Part shown: in pieces, positions 19,915 to 27,554 of the stretch | Numbering within the stretch: position 1 is the first letter of the stretch | How the letters are laid out: every line of letters starts with the position of its first letter | Assembly: GCA_020633195.1 (NCBI GenBank) | Contig: JACKEC010000026.1 | Span: 1 to 64,000, forward strand | DNA length: 64,000 bases | From: Sandaracinaceae bacterium | Lineage (GTDB): Bacteria > Myxococcota_A > Polyangia > Polyangiales > Sandaracinaceae | Direction of reading: 5' to 3' | The notes under the pieces: model-generated | Database searches by the model: none | Seen by the model: only the letters and a program-made list of their open reading frames with translations | Told to the model about the DNA's origin: nothing | Translations under genes and position numbers: made by a program

Positions 19915-20559
19915 TCAGAGGAAGAACGCGATCACCGCGAAGTGCGTCGCGGCCGCGGCGACGACGAAGGCGTGGAAGACCTCGTGGTAGCCGAACCGGC
20001 CGGGCCACGGGTTGGGCCGCTTGAGCGCGTAGGCGACGGCGCCGACCGAGTACAGCACCCCGCCGAGGACGAGGAGCCCGAGCGCGGTCCAGCCGAGCGC
20101 GTCGGCGATGTGCTGCATCGCGGGCACCCCGGACCAGCCGACGACGACGTAGACCACCGCGCGGACCCACTTGGGCGCGCCGACCCAGAGCATCGTGATC
20201 GCGAAGCCCGCGGCGGCCGTCCCGAACGCCAGGTAGAAGAGCCAGTCGAGCCCGCGGCCCTCGAGGCCGAGGACGAACAGCGGCGTCTCCGTGCCCGTGA
20301 TGAGCACGAAGATCATCGCGTGGTCGAGGCGGCGCATCCACGCGTACCAGGCGCGTGACCAGCTCACGCGGTGGTAGAGCGCGCTCGTGCCCATCAGCCC
20401 GACGACGCTGCCCAGGAACACGATCACCGGCCAGCTCACCGCGTCGTGATCGAGCGAGAGCAGCAGCGCGCCGGCGGCGAGGAACCCGAAGAACCCCCAG
20501 ACGCAGAGCATCCCGCGGAGGCTCGGTCGATCCGCTTCGGCGACGGCGCTCGCGGCCAT
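19915..20559 (-). CDS. Hemolysin III / PAQR family membrane protein
   Basis: A 214-residue, seven-helix membrane protein of the HlyIII (YqfA/PAQR) family. The conserved metal-site pieces are visible: GTSALYHR in the second helix, LDHAMIFVLITGT in the third and the C-terminal GYHEVFHAFVVAAAATHF, which supplies two His residues for zinc. The fold is shared with adiponectin receptors (ceramidase-like hydrolases); a membrane-lipid role is plausible but unproven. TATCCA lies 6 nt before the ATG. Confidence 0.88.
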   Translation of the reverse strand: MAASAVAEADRPSLRGMLCVWGFFGFLAAGALLLSLDHDAVSWPVIVFLGSVVGLMGTSALYHRVSWSRAWYAWMRRLDHAMIFVLITGTETPLFVLGLEGRGLDWLFYLAFGTAAAGFAITMLWVGAPKWVRAVVYVVVGWSGVPAMQHIADALGWTALGLLVLGGVLYSVGAVAYALKRPNPWPGRFGYHEVFHAFVVAAAATHFAVIAFFL

Positions 20560-20565
20560 ACCTCA

Positions 20566-20571
20566 TGGATA
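20566..20571 (-). promoter_or_regulatory. Candidate leaderless -10 box TATCCA
   Basis: TATCCA on the minus strand, 6 nt before the ATG at 20559. Confidence 0.4.
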
Positions 20572-20622
20572 CCGTCGCCGAGCTCCGCCGTCCGTCACCG
20601 AACGGTCATGGTTTGGTCTGCG

Positions 20623-21717
20623 CTAGCGCGCCGCGGCGACCTGGGCGCGCTGGGCGCGCTTGGAGTACTCGGCGAGCTTCTCGGGCGAGAACTTCACGAG
20701 CCGGCGCTTGAAGAGCGCGATGATCTCTTCCTTGCTCCGGGGCTCCTCGCGCAGCTCCACGAAGTGGTCCGCGAGGGTGTCGTAGCGCTTGAGCATCAGG
20801 AGCACCCACACGAGGAAGAAGTCGATGCCCTCGAAGATGATGGCGTCGTTCTTCACGTACTCGTCGAGGTTCTCCTCGAGCTCGTCGACGTGGTCGGTCC
20901 AGTGCCGGTTCGCGACCAGGTGGTGGCTGATGTGATAGCCGTCGTTGAAGCAGCGGCGGTTGTAGCGGCTGTTGATGCAGGTGATGGACGACTTGTGGTC
21001 GTTGTCGGGCTCGTCGGGGTCGACGAACGCGTGCTGGCCCCAGTTGCCCGCCATCATCAGGACGCGGATCGCGACGAACGGGATGACGAACACCGCGAGC
21101 GTCGCCGACGGGTTGACGAAGCTCATCCCGACGCAGAAGGCGATGAAGCCGAGCTCGCCGACCAGCATCTTGCGAAGGACCGTGTAGCGCTTCTTGCGAA
21201 GCTGGTACGCGGCCATCTCCGGCATGATGAAGAAGAAGAAGCGGAAGAAGTACTTCAGCCAGTCGATGAGGCTGTCCCGCTGGTAGCTCATCGTCGACGA
21301 GAGGTCGTCCGGCAGGTTCCCCTCGGCGTGGTGCATCGTGATGTGGTGGACCTCGTAGGTCCACGGCGACTGCCCACAGAACGGCCCGAGGATGAACGGG
21401 ACCCACTGGTTGAAGATCTTGTACTTGCGCTTGAAGAGCTTCCGGTGGCTCGTGTTGTGGAGCATCAACATGTACTTGTCGACGAACACGAGGAACACGA
21501 GGGCCCAGTAGATCGGGGCCATCCACCACCGGAAGAAGCCGGGGACGTAGAGGAGCGCCGCGCTCGGCAGGATCGCGAAGGTCATCTGGAGCGCGAGCCA
21601 CACGAAGGGCAGGTCGCGCTCGTCGTTGATGAGCGTGAGGAAGAAGCGCTCGAACGCGTTGCGGTCGGCTTTGGGCGTGAAGCGCGGGTCGGTGATCGCT
21701 GCGAGCGGCCGGGACAT
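20623..21717 (-). CDS. Membrane fatty acid desaturase-like protein
   Basis: A 364-residue integral membrane protein with the His boxes of the desaturase/hydroxylase superfamily: HNTSH (87-91), HHITMHH (124-130) and YHISHH (261-266), plus His229 in NWGQHAF. These would hold a di-iron centre on the cytoplasmic side. Four membrane helices lie in the expected pairs (about 40-60, 66-88, 155-170, 188-225). Regiochemistry and substrate (acyl lipid or other) are unknown. The C-terminal 60 residues are a basic helix. No obvious ribosome site or TAnnnT box precedes the ATG at 21717. Confidence 0.82.
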   Translation of the reverse strand: MSRPLAAITDPRFTPKADRNAFERFFLTLINDERDLPFVWLALQMTFAILPSAALLYVPGFFRWWMAPIYWALVFLVFVDKYMLMLHNTSHRKLFKRKYKIFNQWVPFILGPFCGQSPWTYEVHHITMHHAEGNLPDDLSSTMSYQRDSLIDWLKYFFRFFFFIMPEMAAYQLRKKRYTVLRKMLVGELGFIAFCVGMSFVNPSATLAVFVIPFVAIRVLMMAGNWGQHAFVDPDEPDNDHKSSITCINSRYNRRCFNDGYHISHHLVANRHWTDHVDELEENLDEYVKNDAIIFEGIDFFLVWVLLMLKRYDTLADHFVELREEPRSKEEIIALFKRRLVKFSPEKLAEYSKRAQRAQVAAAR

Positions 21718-21797
21718 GGGTGCCGGCAACCTGTCAGAGCTTGGCGCCGAGGGCAAACCGCTGCGGTTTGAAGTCTCACGGACCCGCGCGCGGGAAT

Positions 21798-22124
21798 TCA
21801 GGCCGTCGCGAGGCGCTTCGCGGTCTCGGGGGCCTCCGTGAACGAGCGGCGGACGGCGTAGGCGAGGATCGCGAGCGAGCCGGTGGGGATGACCGCGAGC
21901 ACCCAGGGCAGCGGGTTGATGCCGCGCGTCTTCGCGTCCTTCCACATCCAGCGCATCGCGAAGCTCGCCGCGATGCAGAGGTCGACCGAGATCTGGACGC
22001 CCCACGGGTTGGCGAAAAGCTCGGCCATCTGCTCGCTGCTCGAGCCGGTGACGGCGGCCCACGCGGTGAGCGCGGTGAAGTCGAGGAGCAGGACGACGAG
22101 ACCGATCTTCTTGAGCATTTCCAT
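21798..22124 (-). CDS. Small membrane protein, DUF2834-like
   Basis: A 108-residue protein with three hydrophobic helices and the pattern FANPWGVQISVDLCIAASF...WMWKDAKTRG...PTGSLAILAYAVRR, which resembles DUF2834 proteins. The ATG at 22124 follows a clear AGGAGG about 9 nt upstream. It lies 80 bp upstream of the desaturase-like gene on the same strand, so the two may form one transcript. Function unknown. Confidence 0.6.
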   Translation of the reverse strand: MEMLKKIGLVVLLLDFTALTAWAAVTGSSSEQMAELFANPWGVQISVDLCIAASFAMRWMWKDAKTRGINPLPWVLAVIPTGSLAILAYAVRRSFTEAPETAKRLATA

Positions 22125-22276
22125 GATGTTGTGCCTCCTGGGTCCCTCCCTCAGCAGGCTCCGTACCAACCGCCGCCGAGCGCCCTCGGGGGCCCCCGTG
22201 CGGCGCTGGCGCAACGACGCGCCGGGCGGCGTTGCAGCCGCGCAACGTCTCGGGCCGTCCGGTCCGAGCGCCCCCG

Positions 22277-22292
22277 TGGCACGGCCGCTGCC
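22277..22292 (+). promoter_or_regulatory. Possible sigma-54 promoter (-24/-12)
   Basis: TGGCACG followed by GCCG and CTGCC: the GG and GC dinucleotides have the required 10-bp spacing, and the -24 half is perfect while the -12 half is poor. It lies 12 bp before the ATG of the histidine kinase. A TATCCT box (22294-22299, 5 nt before the ATG) is the competing explanation. Confidence 0.35.
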
Positions 22293-22304
22293 TTATCCTC
22301 GGGT

Positions 22305-23258
22305 ATGCGTCGCTGGGACCTCTACGGGTTCGTCGCCGGCTTCGGCGTGGCCGCCTTCGACCTGGGCACGTTCGCGTGGGCGGGCCTCGACGTGGGCTCC
22401 CTCACCGCCTCCGGCGCGGGCTGGGGTGTGCTCGTCGGCTTCGTGCTCGGCTACGGCCTGTTCGGCTTCGTGTGCGGGCGCCTCTACCTCGCGCGCCTCC
22501 GCTCGAAGGCCGACGCCGACCGCATCGCCCAGCAGCTCGCGGCGCTCGAGGAGAGCCGCGCCCGGCTCCTCCAGTCCGAGAAGCTCGCGGCGCTCGGCCG
22601 GCTCGCGGCGGGGATCGCTCACGAGGTCCGCAACCCGCTCGGGGTGATCCGCGCGTCCGCGTCGATGGTGCAGGAGGCCTTCGAGGGCGGCACCGACGAT
22701 CACCGCGCGTGCGAGCTCATCACCGACGAGATCGACAGGCTCGACGGCCTGATCGGCGCGCTGCTCGCGTTCGCGAAGCCGGCCCGCATGGCGCTCGCCC
22801 CGACCGAGCTCGACCCCGTGATCGAGCGCGCGGCGACGCTCGCGAAGGAGGCCCGCGGGGTCACCGTCGAGGCGGGCGTCGACCCGGGTTGGCGGGTCCG
22901 CGCCGACCCGGATCTGCTCACGCAGCTCCTGCTGGGGTTCTTCGTGAACGCCTCCGAGGCGGGCGCGACGAGGGTCGCCGTGCGAGGCACGCGGGCGAAG
23001 GACGCGATCGAGCTCGAGGTCGCCGACGACGGCGCGGGGATCGCCGAGGCGGACGAGGCGCGGGTCTTCGAGCCGTTCTTCACGACGAAGGACACCGGCA
23101 CGGGGCTCGGGCTCTCGATGGCGGCGCGCATCGTGGAGGCCCACGGCGGCGCGATCGAGGTGGTCCAGCGCCGCGGGCTCGGCGACGACGGCCGCGGCGC
23201 GTGCTTCGCGATCCGGCTGCCCGTCGAGGGGCCGACCGTCGTGACGGAGGCCGCGTGA
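22305..23258 (+). CDS. Sensor histidine kinase
   Basis: A compact 317-residue membrane sensor kinase. Two N-terminal helices (about 8-28 and 38-62) frame a very short outer loop, so it probably senses through the membrane or a partner. A coiled segment leads into the phosphoacceptor box LAAGIAHEVRNPLG (His106), followed by N box (FFVNASEAG), G1 (VADDGAGI), F (FEPFFTTK) and G2 (GTGLGLS). The next gene, its probable NtrC-type partner, overlaps the stop by GTGA, showing translational coupling. Confidence 0.9.
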   Translation: MRRWDLYGFVAGFGVAAFDLGTFAWAGLDVGSLTASGAGWGVLVGFVLGYGLFGFVCGRLYLARLRSKADADRIAQQLAALEESRARLLQSEKLAALGRLAAGIAHEVRNPLGVIRASASMVQEAFEGGTDDHRACELITDEIDRLDGLIGALLAFAKPARMALAPTELDPVIERAATLAKEARGVTVEAGVDPGWRVRADPDLLTQLLLGFFVNASEAGATRVAVRGTRAKDAIELEVADDGAGIAEADEARVFEPFFTTKDTGTGLGLSMAARIVEAHGGAIEVVQRRGLGDDGRGACFAIRLPVEGPTVVTEAA

Positions 23259-24583
23259 GCGCGAAGATCGCGGTGCTCGACGACGAGCCGCGGATGGTCG
23301 AGATCGTCTCGATGGTCCTGCGGCGCGACGGCCACGAGGTCGTCGGCTTCACGGAGCCGGCGACGCTGCTCGCCGCGCTCGACGCCGAGCCGGTGGACCT
23401 CTTGATCACGGACCTGCGCATGCCCGGGCTCGACGGCGTCAGCGTGCTCGAGCGCGCGAGAGAGAAGCTGCCCGGCCTGCCGGTGATCCTGTTCACCGCG
23501 CACGCGACGGTGTCGACGGCGATCGAGGCGATGAAGAAGGGCGCGTACGACTACGTGCAGAAGCCCTTCGACAACACGGAGCTCAAGGCGCTCGTCGCGC
23601 GCGCGCTCGACCACGCGTGGCTCCGCAGCGAGAACCGCTACCTCAAGGCGCCGGGCGCGCCGCCGATCGTGGCCGAGAGCCCCGCGATGAAGCAGGCGCT
23701 GTCGATGGTCCGCCGCGTCGCCGCGAGCCGCAGCACGGTGCTCGTGACGGGCGAGAGCGGGACCGGCAAGGAGGTGATCGCCCGCGCGATCCACTACGGC
23801 TCCGGGCGCGCGGAGGCGCCGTTCGTGGCCCTCAACGTGAAGGCGCTGAGCGAGACGGTGCTCGAGTCGGAGCTGTTCGGCCACGTCGCCGGCGCGTTCA
23901 CGGGCGCGCGCGGCGACAAGCCGGGGGTGTTCGAGCGCGCCGACGGCGGGACGCTCCTGCTCGACGAGATCGGGGAGGTGTCGGTCGACTTCCAGGCCAA
24001 GCTCCTGCGCACGCTGCAGGAGCGCGAGGTCCAGCCCGTCGGCGGCACCGAGCCGCGGCCCGTCGACGTCCGGCTCGTCGCCGCGACGCACCGCGACCTC
24101 GAGGCCGACGTGCGCGCGGGTCGCTTCCGGGAGGACCTCTACTTCCGGCTCGACGTGATCCGCATCCACCTCGCGCCGCTGCGCGAGCGCCGCGAGGACA
24201 TCCTCCCGCTCGCGCGGGCGTTCCTCGCGCGGCTCCTCGCCGAGGAGCGCCGCGAGCTGCGAGGCTGGAGCCCCGAGGTCGAGGCGTGGCTGCTCACCCA
24301 CGACTGGCCGGGCAATGTGCGCGAGCTGCAGAACGTGATCGAGCGCGGCGCGATCCTCGCGCTCGGCGATCGCATCGAGCTGTCGGACCTCAAGCCCGGC
24401 GCGACCGCCGACGCGCCCGCGGGCGCGACGAAGAGCCTCGCCGAGCTGCTCGACCTCGCGACCGCCGAGCACATCCGTCGCGTGCTCGAGGAGGTCGACG
24501 GCAAGCGCGTGGAGGCCGCCAAGCGGCTCGGGATCGAGCGCACGACGCTGTACCGGCTGATGCGCAAGCACGGCCTCGACTGA
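23255..24583 (+). CDS. NtrC-family sigma-54-dependent response regulator
   Basis: A 442-residue activator: receiver domain (Asp53 in LLITDLRMPG, Lys103), AAA+ domain with Walker A GESGTGKE (166-173) and the sigma-54-contacting GAFTGA loop (213-218), and a C-terminal Fis-type helix-turn-helix (AAKRLGIERTTLYRLMRKHG). It is phosphorylated by the kinase encoded just upstream and would drive sigma-54 promoters. The GTG start overlaps the kinase stop. Targets are not known; the kinase promoter itself shows a possible -24/-12 element. Confidence 0.93.
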   Translation: MSAKIAVLDDEPRMVEIVSMVLRRDGHEVVGFTEPATLLAALDAEPVDLLITDLRMPGLDGVSVLERAREKLPGLPVILFTAHATVSTAIEAMKKGAYDYVQKPFDNTELKALVARALDHAWLRSENRYLKAPGAPPIVAESPAMKQALSMVRRVAASRSTVLVTGESGTGKEVIARAIHYGSGRAEAPFVALNVKALSETVLESELFGHVAGAFTGARGDKPGVFERADGGTLLLDEIGEVSVDFQAKLLRTLQEREVQPVGGTEPRPVDVRLVAATHRDLEADVRAGRFREDLYFRLDVIRIHLAPLRERREDILPLARAFLARLLAEERRELRGWSPEVEAWLLTHDWPGNVRELQNVIERGAILALGDRIELSDLKPGATADAPAGATKSLAELLDLATAEHIRRVLEEVDGKRVEAAKRLGIERTTLYRLMRKHGLD

Positions 24584-24612
24584 AATTCGGGACGCCGCGC
24601 CGCTGCGCGCGC

Positions 24613-24618
24613 TATGGC
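24613..24618 (+). promoter_or_regulatory. Leaderless -10 box TATGGC
   Basis: TATGGC, 6 nt before the GTG at 24625, inside the 41-bp spacer after the NtrC gene. Confidence 0.4.
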
Positions 24619-24624
24619 TGCGTC

Positions 24625-25293
24625 GTGCGTCGCGTCGCTCTCGCGCTGTTCCTCGTCGCCTGCGGTGGCTCGCCGCCGCGGATGGCGACGCTCGATCTGC
24701 CCGACGAGGAGGACGAGGACGCGGGCCCGCGGATCGCCGGCATCGAGCTGCCGCGCTTCCCGGTCGACGTGGAGCCGGACGACTCGGAGCTCGTCGAGGG
24801 CTGGGCGCTCACCGAGCAGGCGCTGACGATGCCGGCTCCGCGGCCGCCGACGGGCGAGGAGTGGGAGGTCGAGACGTGGGCCGACGACGCGCTCGGCGAC
24901 TGGATGCAGCGCCGCGCGGCCGCGATCGCGGAGGCGCAGCGGTCGCTCGAGGAGGCCCGCCAAGGCCGCGCGGATCAGAGCGTGGTCGCGTCGTTGTTGC
25001 TGGGGCTCGCGTACTCGCGCTTCGCGATGGACCTGCGCGGCCTCGAGGTGCCCGAGGTGTTTCGCGACGACCCCGAGCGCGCGACCGCCTACCGAACCGC
25101 GATGGAGGCGGCGGCCCGCCCGCTCTGGGAGCGCGCGCTCGACGCCTTCGGGAGCTGCGCGTCGGTCGCGACGCGGGCGCCGGCCCACAGCCTCGACCAG
25201 TTCCGACGCCGCTGCGACCGCGAGGGTCGCGAGGCCGCCGCGATGCTGCCCGACCGACCCGACGCGGACGACGACGACGACGACGAACGCTGA
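24625..25293 (+). CDS. Small lipoprotein, unknown
   Basis: A 222-residue lipoprotein (LFLVAC, Cys at about residue 12). It starts with an acidic linker and continues as mostly helical sequence with one Cys pair (GSCAS, RRRCD) and an Asp-rich tail of eight residues. No family recognised. The GTG start is inferred from the position of the signal peptide. Its TGA stop directly abuts the stop of the convergent gene (TGATCA). Confidence 0.55.
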   Translation: MRRVALALFLVACGGSPPRMATLDLPDEEDEDAGPRIAGIELPRFPVDVEPDDSELVEGWALTEQALTMPAPRPPTGEEWEVETWADDALGDWMQRRAAAIAEAQRSLEEARQGRADQSVVASLLLGLAYSRFAMDLRGLEVPEVFRDDPERATAYRTAMEAAARPLWERALDAFGSCASVATRAPAHSLDQFRRRCDREGREAAAMLPDRPDADDDDDDER

Positions 25294-26079
25294 TCAGGTC
25301 GCGAGGCGCCGGCGCGCGAAGCGCACGTGCATCACCGCCGCGGCGAGGAACGCGGGGGCCCACACGACGAGGAAGCCGAAGAAGGCGAACGAGAAGCCGC
25401 CGGGCAGGTGACCGGTGTAGGGCGCCGTGGACGACTCGACGTCGCCGAGGAGCCGACCCAGCGCGGGACCGAAGCCCTGGAACGCGCCCCACCAGGAGAA
25501 CGCGGCGAGGAAGAGCATGGCGAACCGATGCTGCGCGACGCCGGGGGCCATGCGCCCGGTCGCGATCGCGGCGCCGGCGAAGGTGGCGATCATCCAGAGC
25601 GCGCCGGTCCACGGGTTGAAGCGCGCGATCACGACGCCGGCGCCGAGGAGCGCCGACGCCACGACCGCCCAGGGCAGCGCGCGCTCCCAGCTCGGGCGTG
25701 GGCGCCGGTCCCGCGGGTCGCGGGCGACGCGAGCGAGGTAGAGGATGCAGACCGCGGCGACGAGGAAGCCGATGCGCGCGGGGATCGAGCTCGGCGTCGC
25801 GGAGCCCGCGTACTGCGTGTGGTTCTCCGTGAAGAAGAAGGTGAGCCGGGTGACGTCCACGACGATCCCGCTGAGCGCCGTCGCGACCATGAGCCGGACG
25901 AACGCCTTGCCCCACGCGAGGTGGACGCGTCGCCCCTTCTTCGCGGCGAGCGCGACGACGCCGGCCACCACCGCGCCGCCGCCCGCGAGCGCGTGCAGCG
26001 TGACCAGCGCGATGAACGCGTAGTCGAAGCCATCGCTCCCGTAGACCACGGGCTTGTCGAGCAGCAGCGTCTCGTGCAC
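25294..26079 (-). CDS. Multi-pass membrane protein, DUF2306-like
   Basis: A 261-residue protein with about seven membrane helices. The segment VHLAWGKAFVRLMVATALSG near the second helix resembles the HxxxGR pattern of DUF2306-type proteins, which are predicted heme- or copper-related membrane proteins; this is a loose match. His residues occur in several helices (LHALAG, HTQY, QHRF). The start codon at 26079 is GTG. Function unknown. Confidence 0.55.
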   Translation of the reverse strand: MHETLLLDKPVVYGSDGFDYAFIALVTLHALAGGGAVVAGVVALAAKKGRRVHLAWGKAFVRLMVATALSGIVVDVTRLTFFFTENHTQYAGSATPSSIPARIGFLVAAVCILYLARVARDPRDRRPRPSWERALPWAVVASALLGAGVVIARFNPWTGALWMIATFAGAAIATGRMAPGVAQHRFAMLFLAAFSWWGAFQGFGPALGRLLGDVESSTAPYTGHLPGGFSFAFFGFLVVWAPAFLAAAVMHVRFARRRLAT

Positions 26080-26110
26080 GGCCGTGCGCAGACCCTACGG
26101 CCCCGGGGGA

Positions 26111-26620
26111 CTAGCCGAAAGTCCCCGCGTGGACGCGCGCGTCGTCGGTCAGCTCGGGGTGGAAGGTCGCCGCGACGAGCGCGCCCTGTCGGATCAGCAC
26201 CGGGTCGTCGCCGAGGCGCGCGAGCACCTCCACGCTCGACCCGAGGCGCGTGAACCGTGGCGCCCGGATCAACACCAGCGGGGTCCCGTCGTCGGCGACC
26301 GCCTCGGCGCTGTGGAGCTGTCGCCCGTAGGCGTTGCGCTCGAGGTCCGCGTCGAGCCAGCCGCGGCGCGACGCGAGGATCGCGCCGGCGCAGGTCGCGA
26401 GGACCGGCGCGCCGGACGCGACGAGCGCGTCGAGGGCGGCGGCCAGCTCGGGCGTGAGCAAGCGAGCTTGCGCCGTGCTCTCGCCTCCGGGCAGCACGAT
26501 CCCGTCGAGCCCGTCGACGTCCTCGGCGCCGCGCACCTCGACCGTCTCGTGCCCGAGCGCGGCGAGCACCGCGACGTGCTCCCGGAACGCGCCCTGCAGC
26601 GCGAGCACGCCGACCCGCAT
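26111..26620 (-). CDS. pdxT: Pyridoxal 5'-phosphate synthase, glutaminase subunit
   Basis: Class I glutaminase that releases ammonia from glutamine and passes it to PdxS for pyridoxal phosphate synthesis. Visible: VLALQGAFREH at the N-terminus, LPGGEST (44-50), catalytic Cys77 in LATCAGA, and His154/Glu156 in FHPELTDD. At 169 residues it is a little shorter than usual (about 190), mainly after the nucleophile loop. The commonest form of that loop is GTCAGLIL; here it is ATCAGAIL. The ATG overlaps the pdxS stop (TGATG), so the two subunits are translationally coupled. Confidence 0.93.
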   Translation of the reverse strand: MRVGVLALQGAFREHVAVLAALGHETVEVRGAEDVDGLDGIVLPGGESTAQARLLTPELAAALDALVASGAPVLATCAGAILASRRGWLDADLERNAYGRQLHSAEAVADDGTPLVLIRAPRFTRLGSSVEVLARLGDDPVLIRQGALVAATFHPELTDDARVHAGTFG

Positions 26621-27501
26621 CAGTGGCCTCGCTGCGCGAGCTGATCGGCCGCGGTCAGCTTGCTGGTCTCGGTCCCGCGCATCGCCTCGCCGAGGCCCGT
26701 GGAGATCTCCGCGAGCCGCTTCGGGTCCTGCCAGTGGGTGACCGCCTCGACGATCGCGCGCGCCCGCTTCGCCGGGTCGCTCGAGAGGAAGATCCCGCTG
26801 CCCACGAACACCGCCTCCGCGCCGAGCGACATGCAGAGCGCGGCGTCCGCCGGCGTCGCGATCCCGCCCGCCGCGAACTGCGGGACGGGCAGGCAGCCGT
26901 CGGCCGCGACCGAGCGCACCAGATCGAGCGGCGCGGCGAGGGCCTTGGCCTCCGCGAAGAGCTGCGCGGGCTCCATCCCCTGCAGCCGGCGGATCGCGCT
27001 GCGCACCTCGCGCAGGTGCCGGACCGCCTCGCTGATGTCGCCGGTGCCGGCCTCGCCCTTGGTCCGGATCATCGCGGCGCCTTCGCCGATCCGGCGCAGC
27101 GCCTCGCCCAGATCCGTGCAGCCGCACACGAACGGGACGTCGAAAGCCGTCTTGTCGATGTGGTGGTGCGGATCGGCGGGCGTGAGCACCTCCGACTCGT
27201 CCACGAAGTCGACCTCGAGCGCCTCGAGGATGCGCGCCTCCATCGTGTGACCGATGCGGCACTTGGCCATGACCGGGATCGTCACCGCCTCCTGGATGCT
27301 GCGGATCATGGCCGGGTCCGAGGCGCGCGCGACGCCGCCGTCGGCGCGGATCTGCGCCGGCACACGCTCGAGGGCCATCACCGCGGCCGCGCCGGCCTCC
27401 TCGGCGATGCGGGCCTGGTCGGCGTCGACCACGTCCATGATCACGCCGCCTCGCAGCATGCGGGCGAGGCCCAGCTTCGTCGTCCAGGTGTTCTTCTCCA
27501 T
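26620..27501 (-). CDS. pdxS: Pyridoxal 5'-phosphate synthase, synthase subunit
   Basis: A (beta/alpha)8 barrel of 293 residues that condenses ribose 5-phosphate, glyceraldehyde 3-phosphate and ammonia into pyridoxal 5'-phosphate in the DXP-independent pathway, as a dodecamer with PdxT. Asp23 (GGVIMDVV), the ribose-binding Lys80 (MAKCRIGH) and Lys148 (IRTKGEAGTG) are all in place. A purine-rich AGAGGA site precedes the ATG. It follows the pdxR gene by 53 bp on the same strand. Confidence 0.97.
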   Translation of the reverse strand: MEKNTWTTKLGLARMLRGGVIMDVVDADQARIAEEAGAAAVMALERVPAQIRADGGVARASDPAMIRSIQEAVTIPVMAKCRIGHTMEARILEALEVDFVDESEVLTPADPHHHIDKTAFDVPFVCGCTDLGEALRRIGEGAAMIRTKGEAGTGDISEAVRHLREVRSAIRRLQGMEPAQLFAEAKALAAPLDLVRSVAADGCLPVPQFAAGGIATPADAALCMSLGAEAVFVGSGIFLSSDPAKRARAIVEAVTHWQDPKRLAEISTGLGEAMRGTETSKLTAADQLAQRGH

Positions 27502-27554
27502 CGTCTCTTCCTCTCTCGATCTCGATCTCGCAAAAGCTCGGGCGGAGCGCCGCG

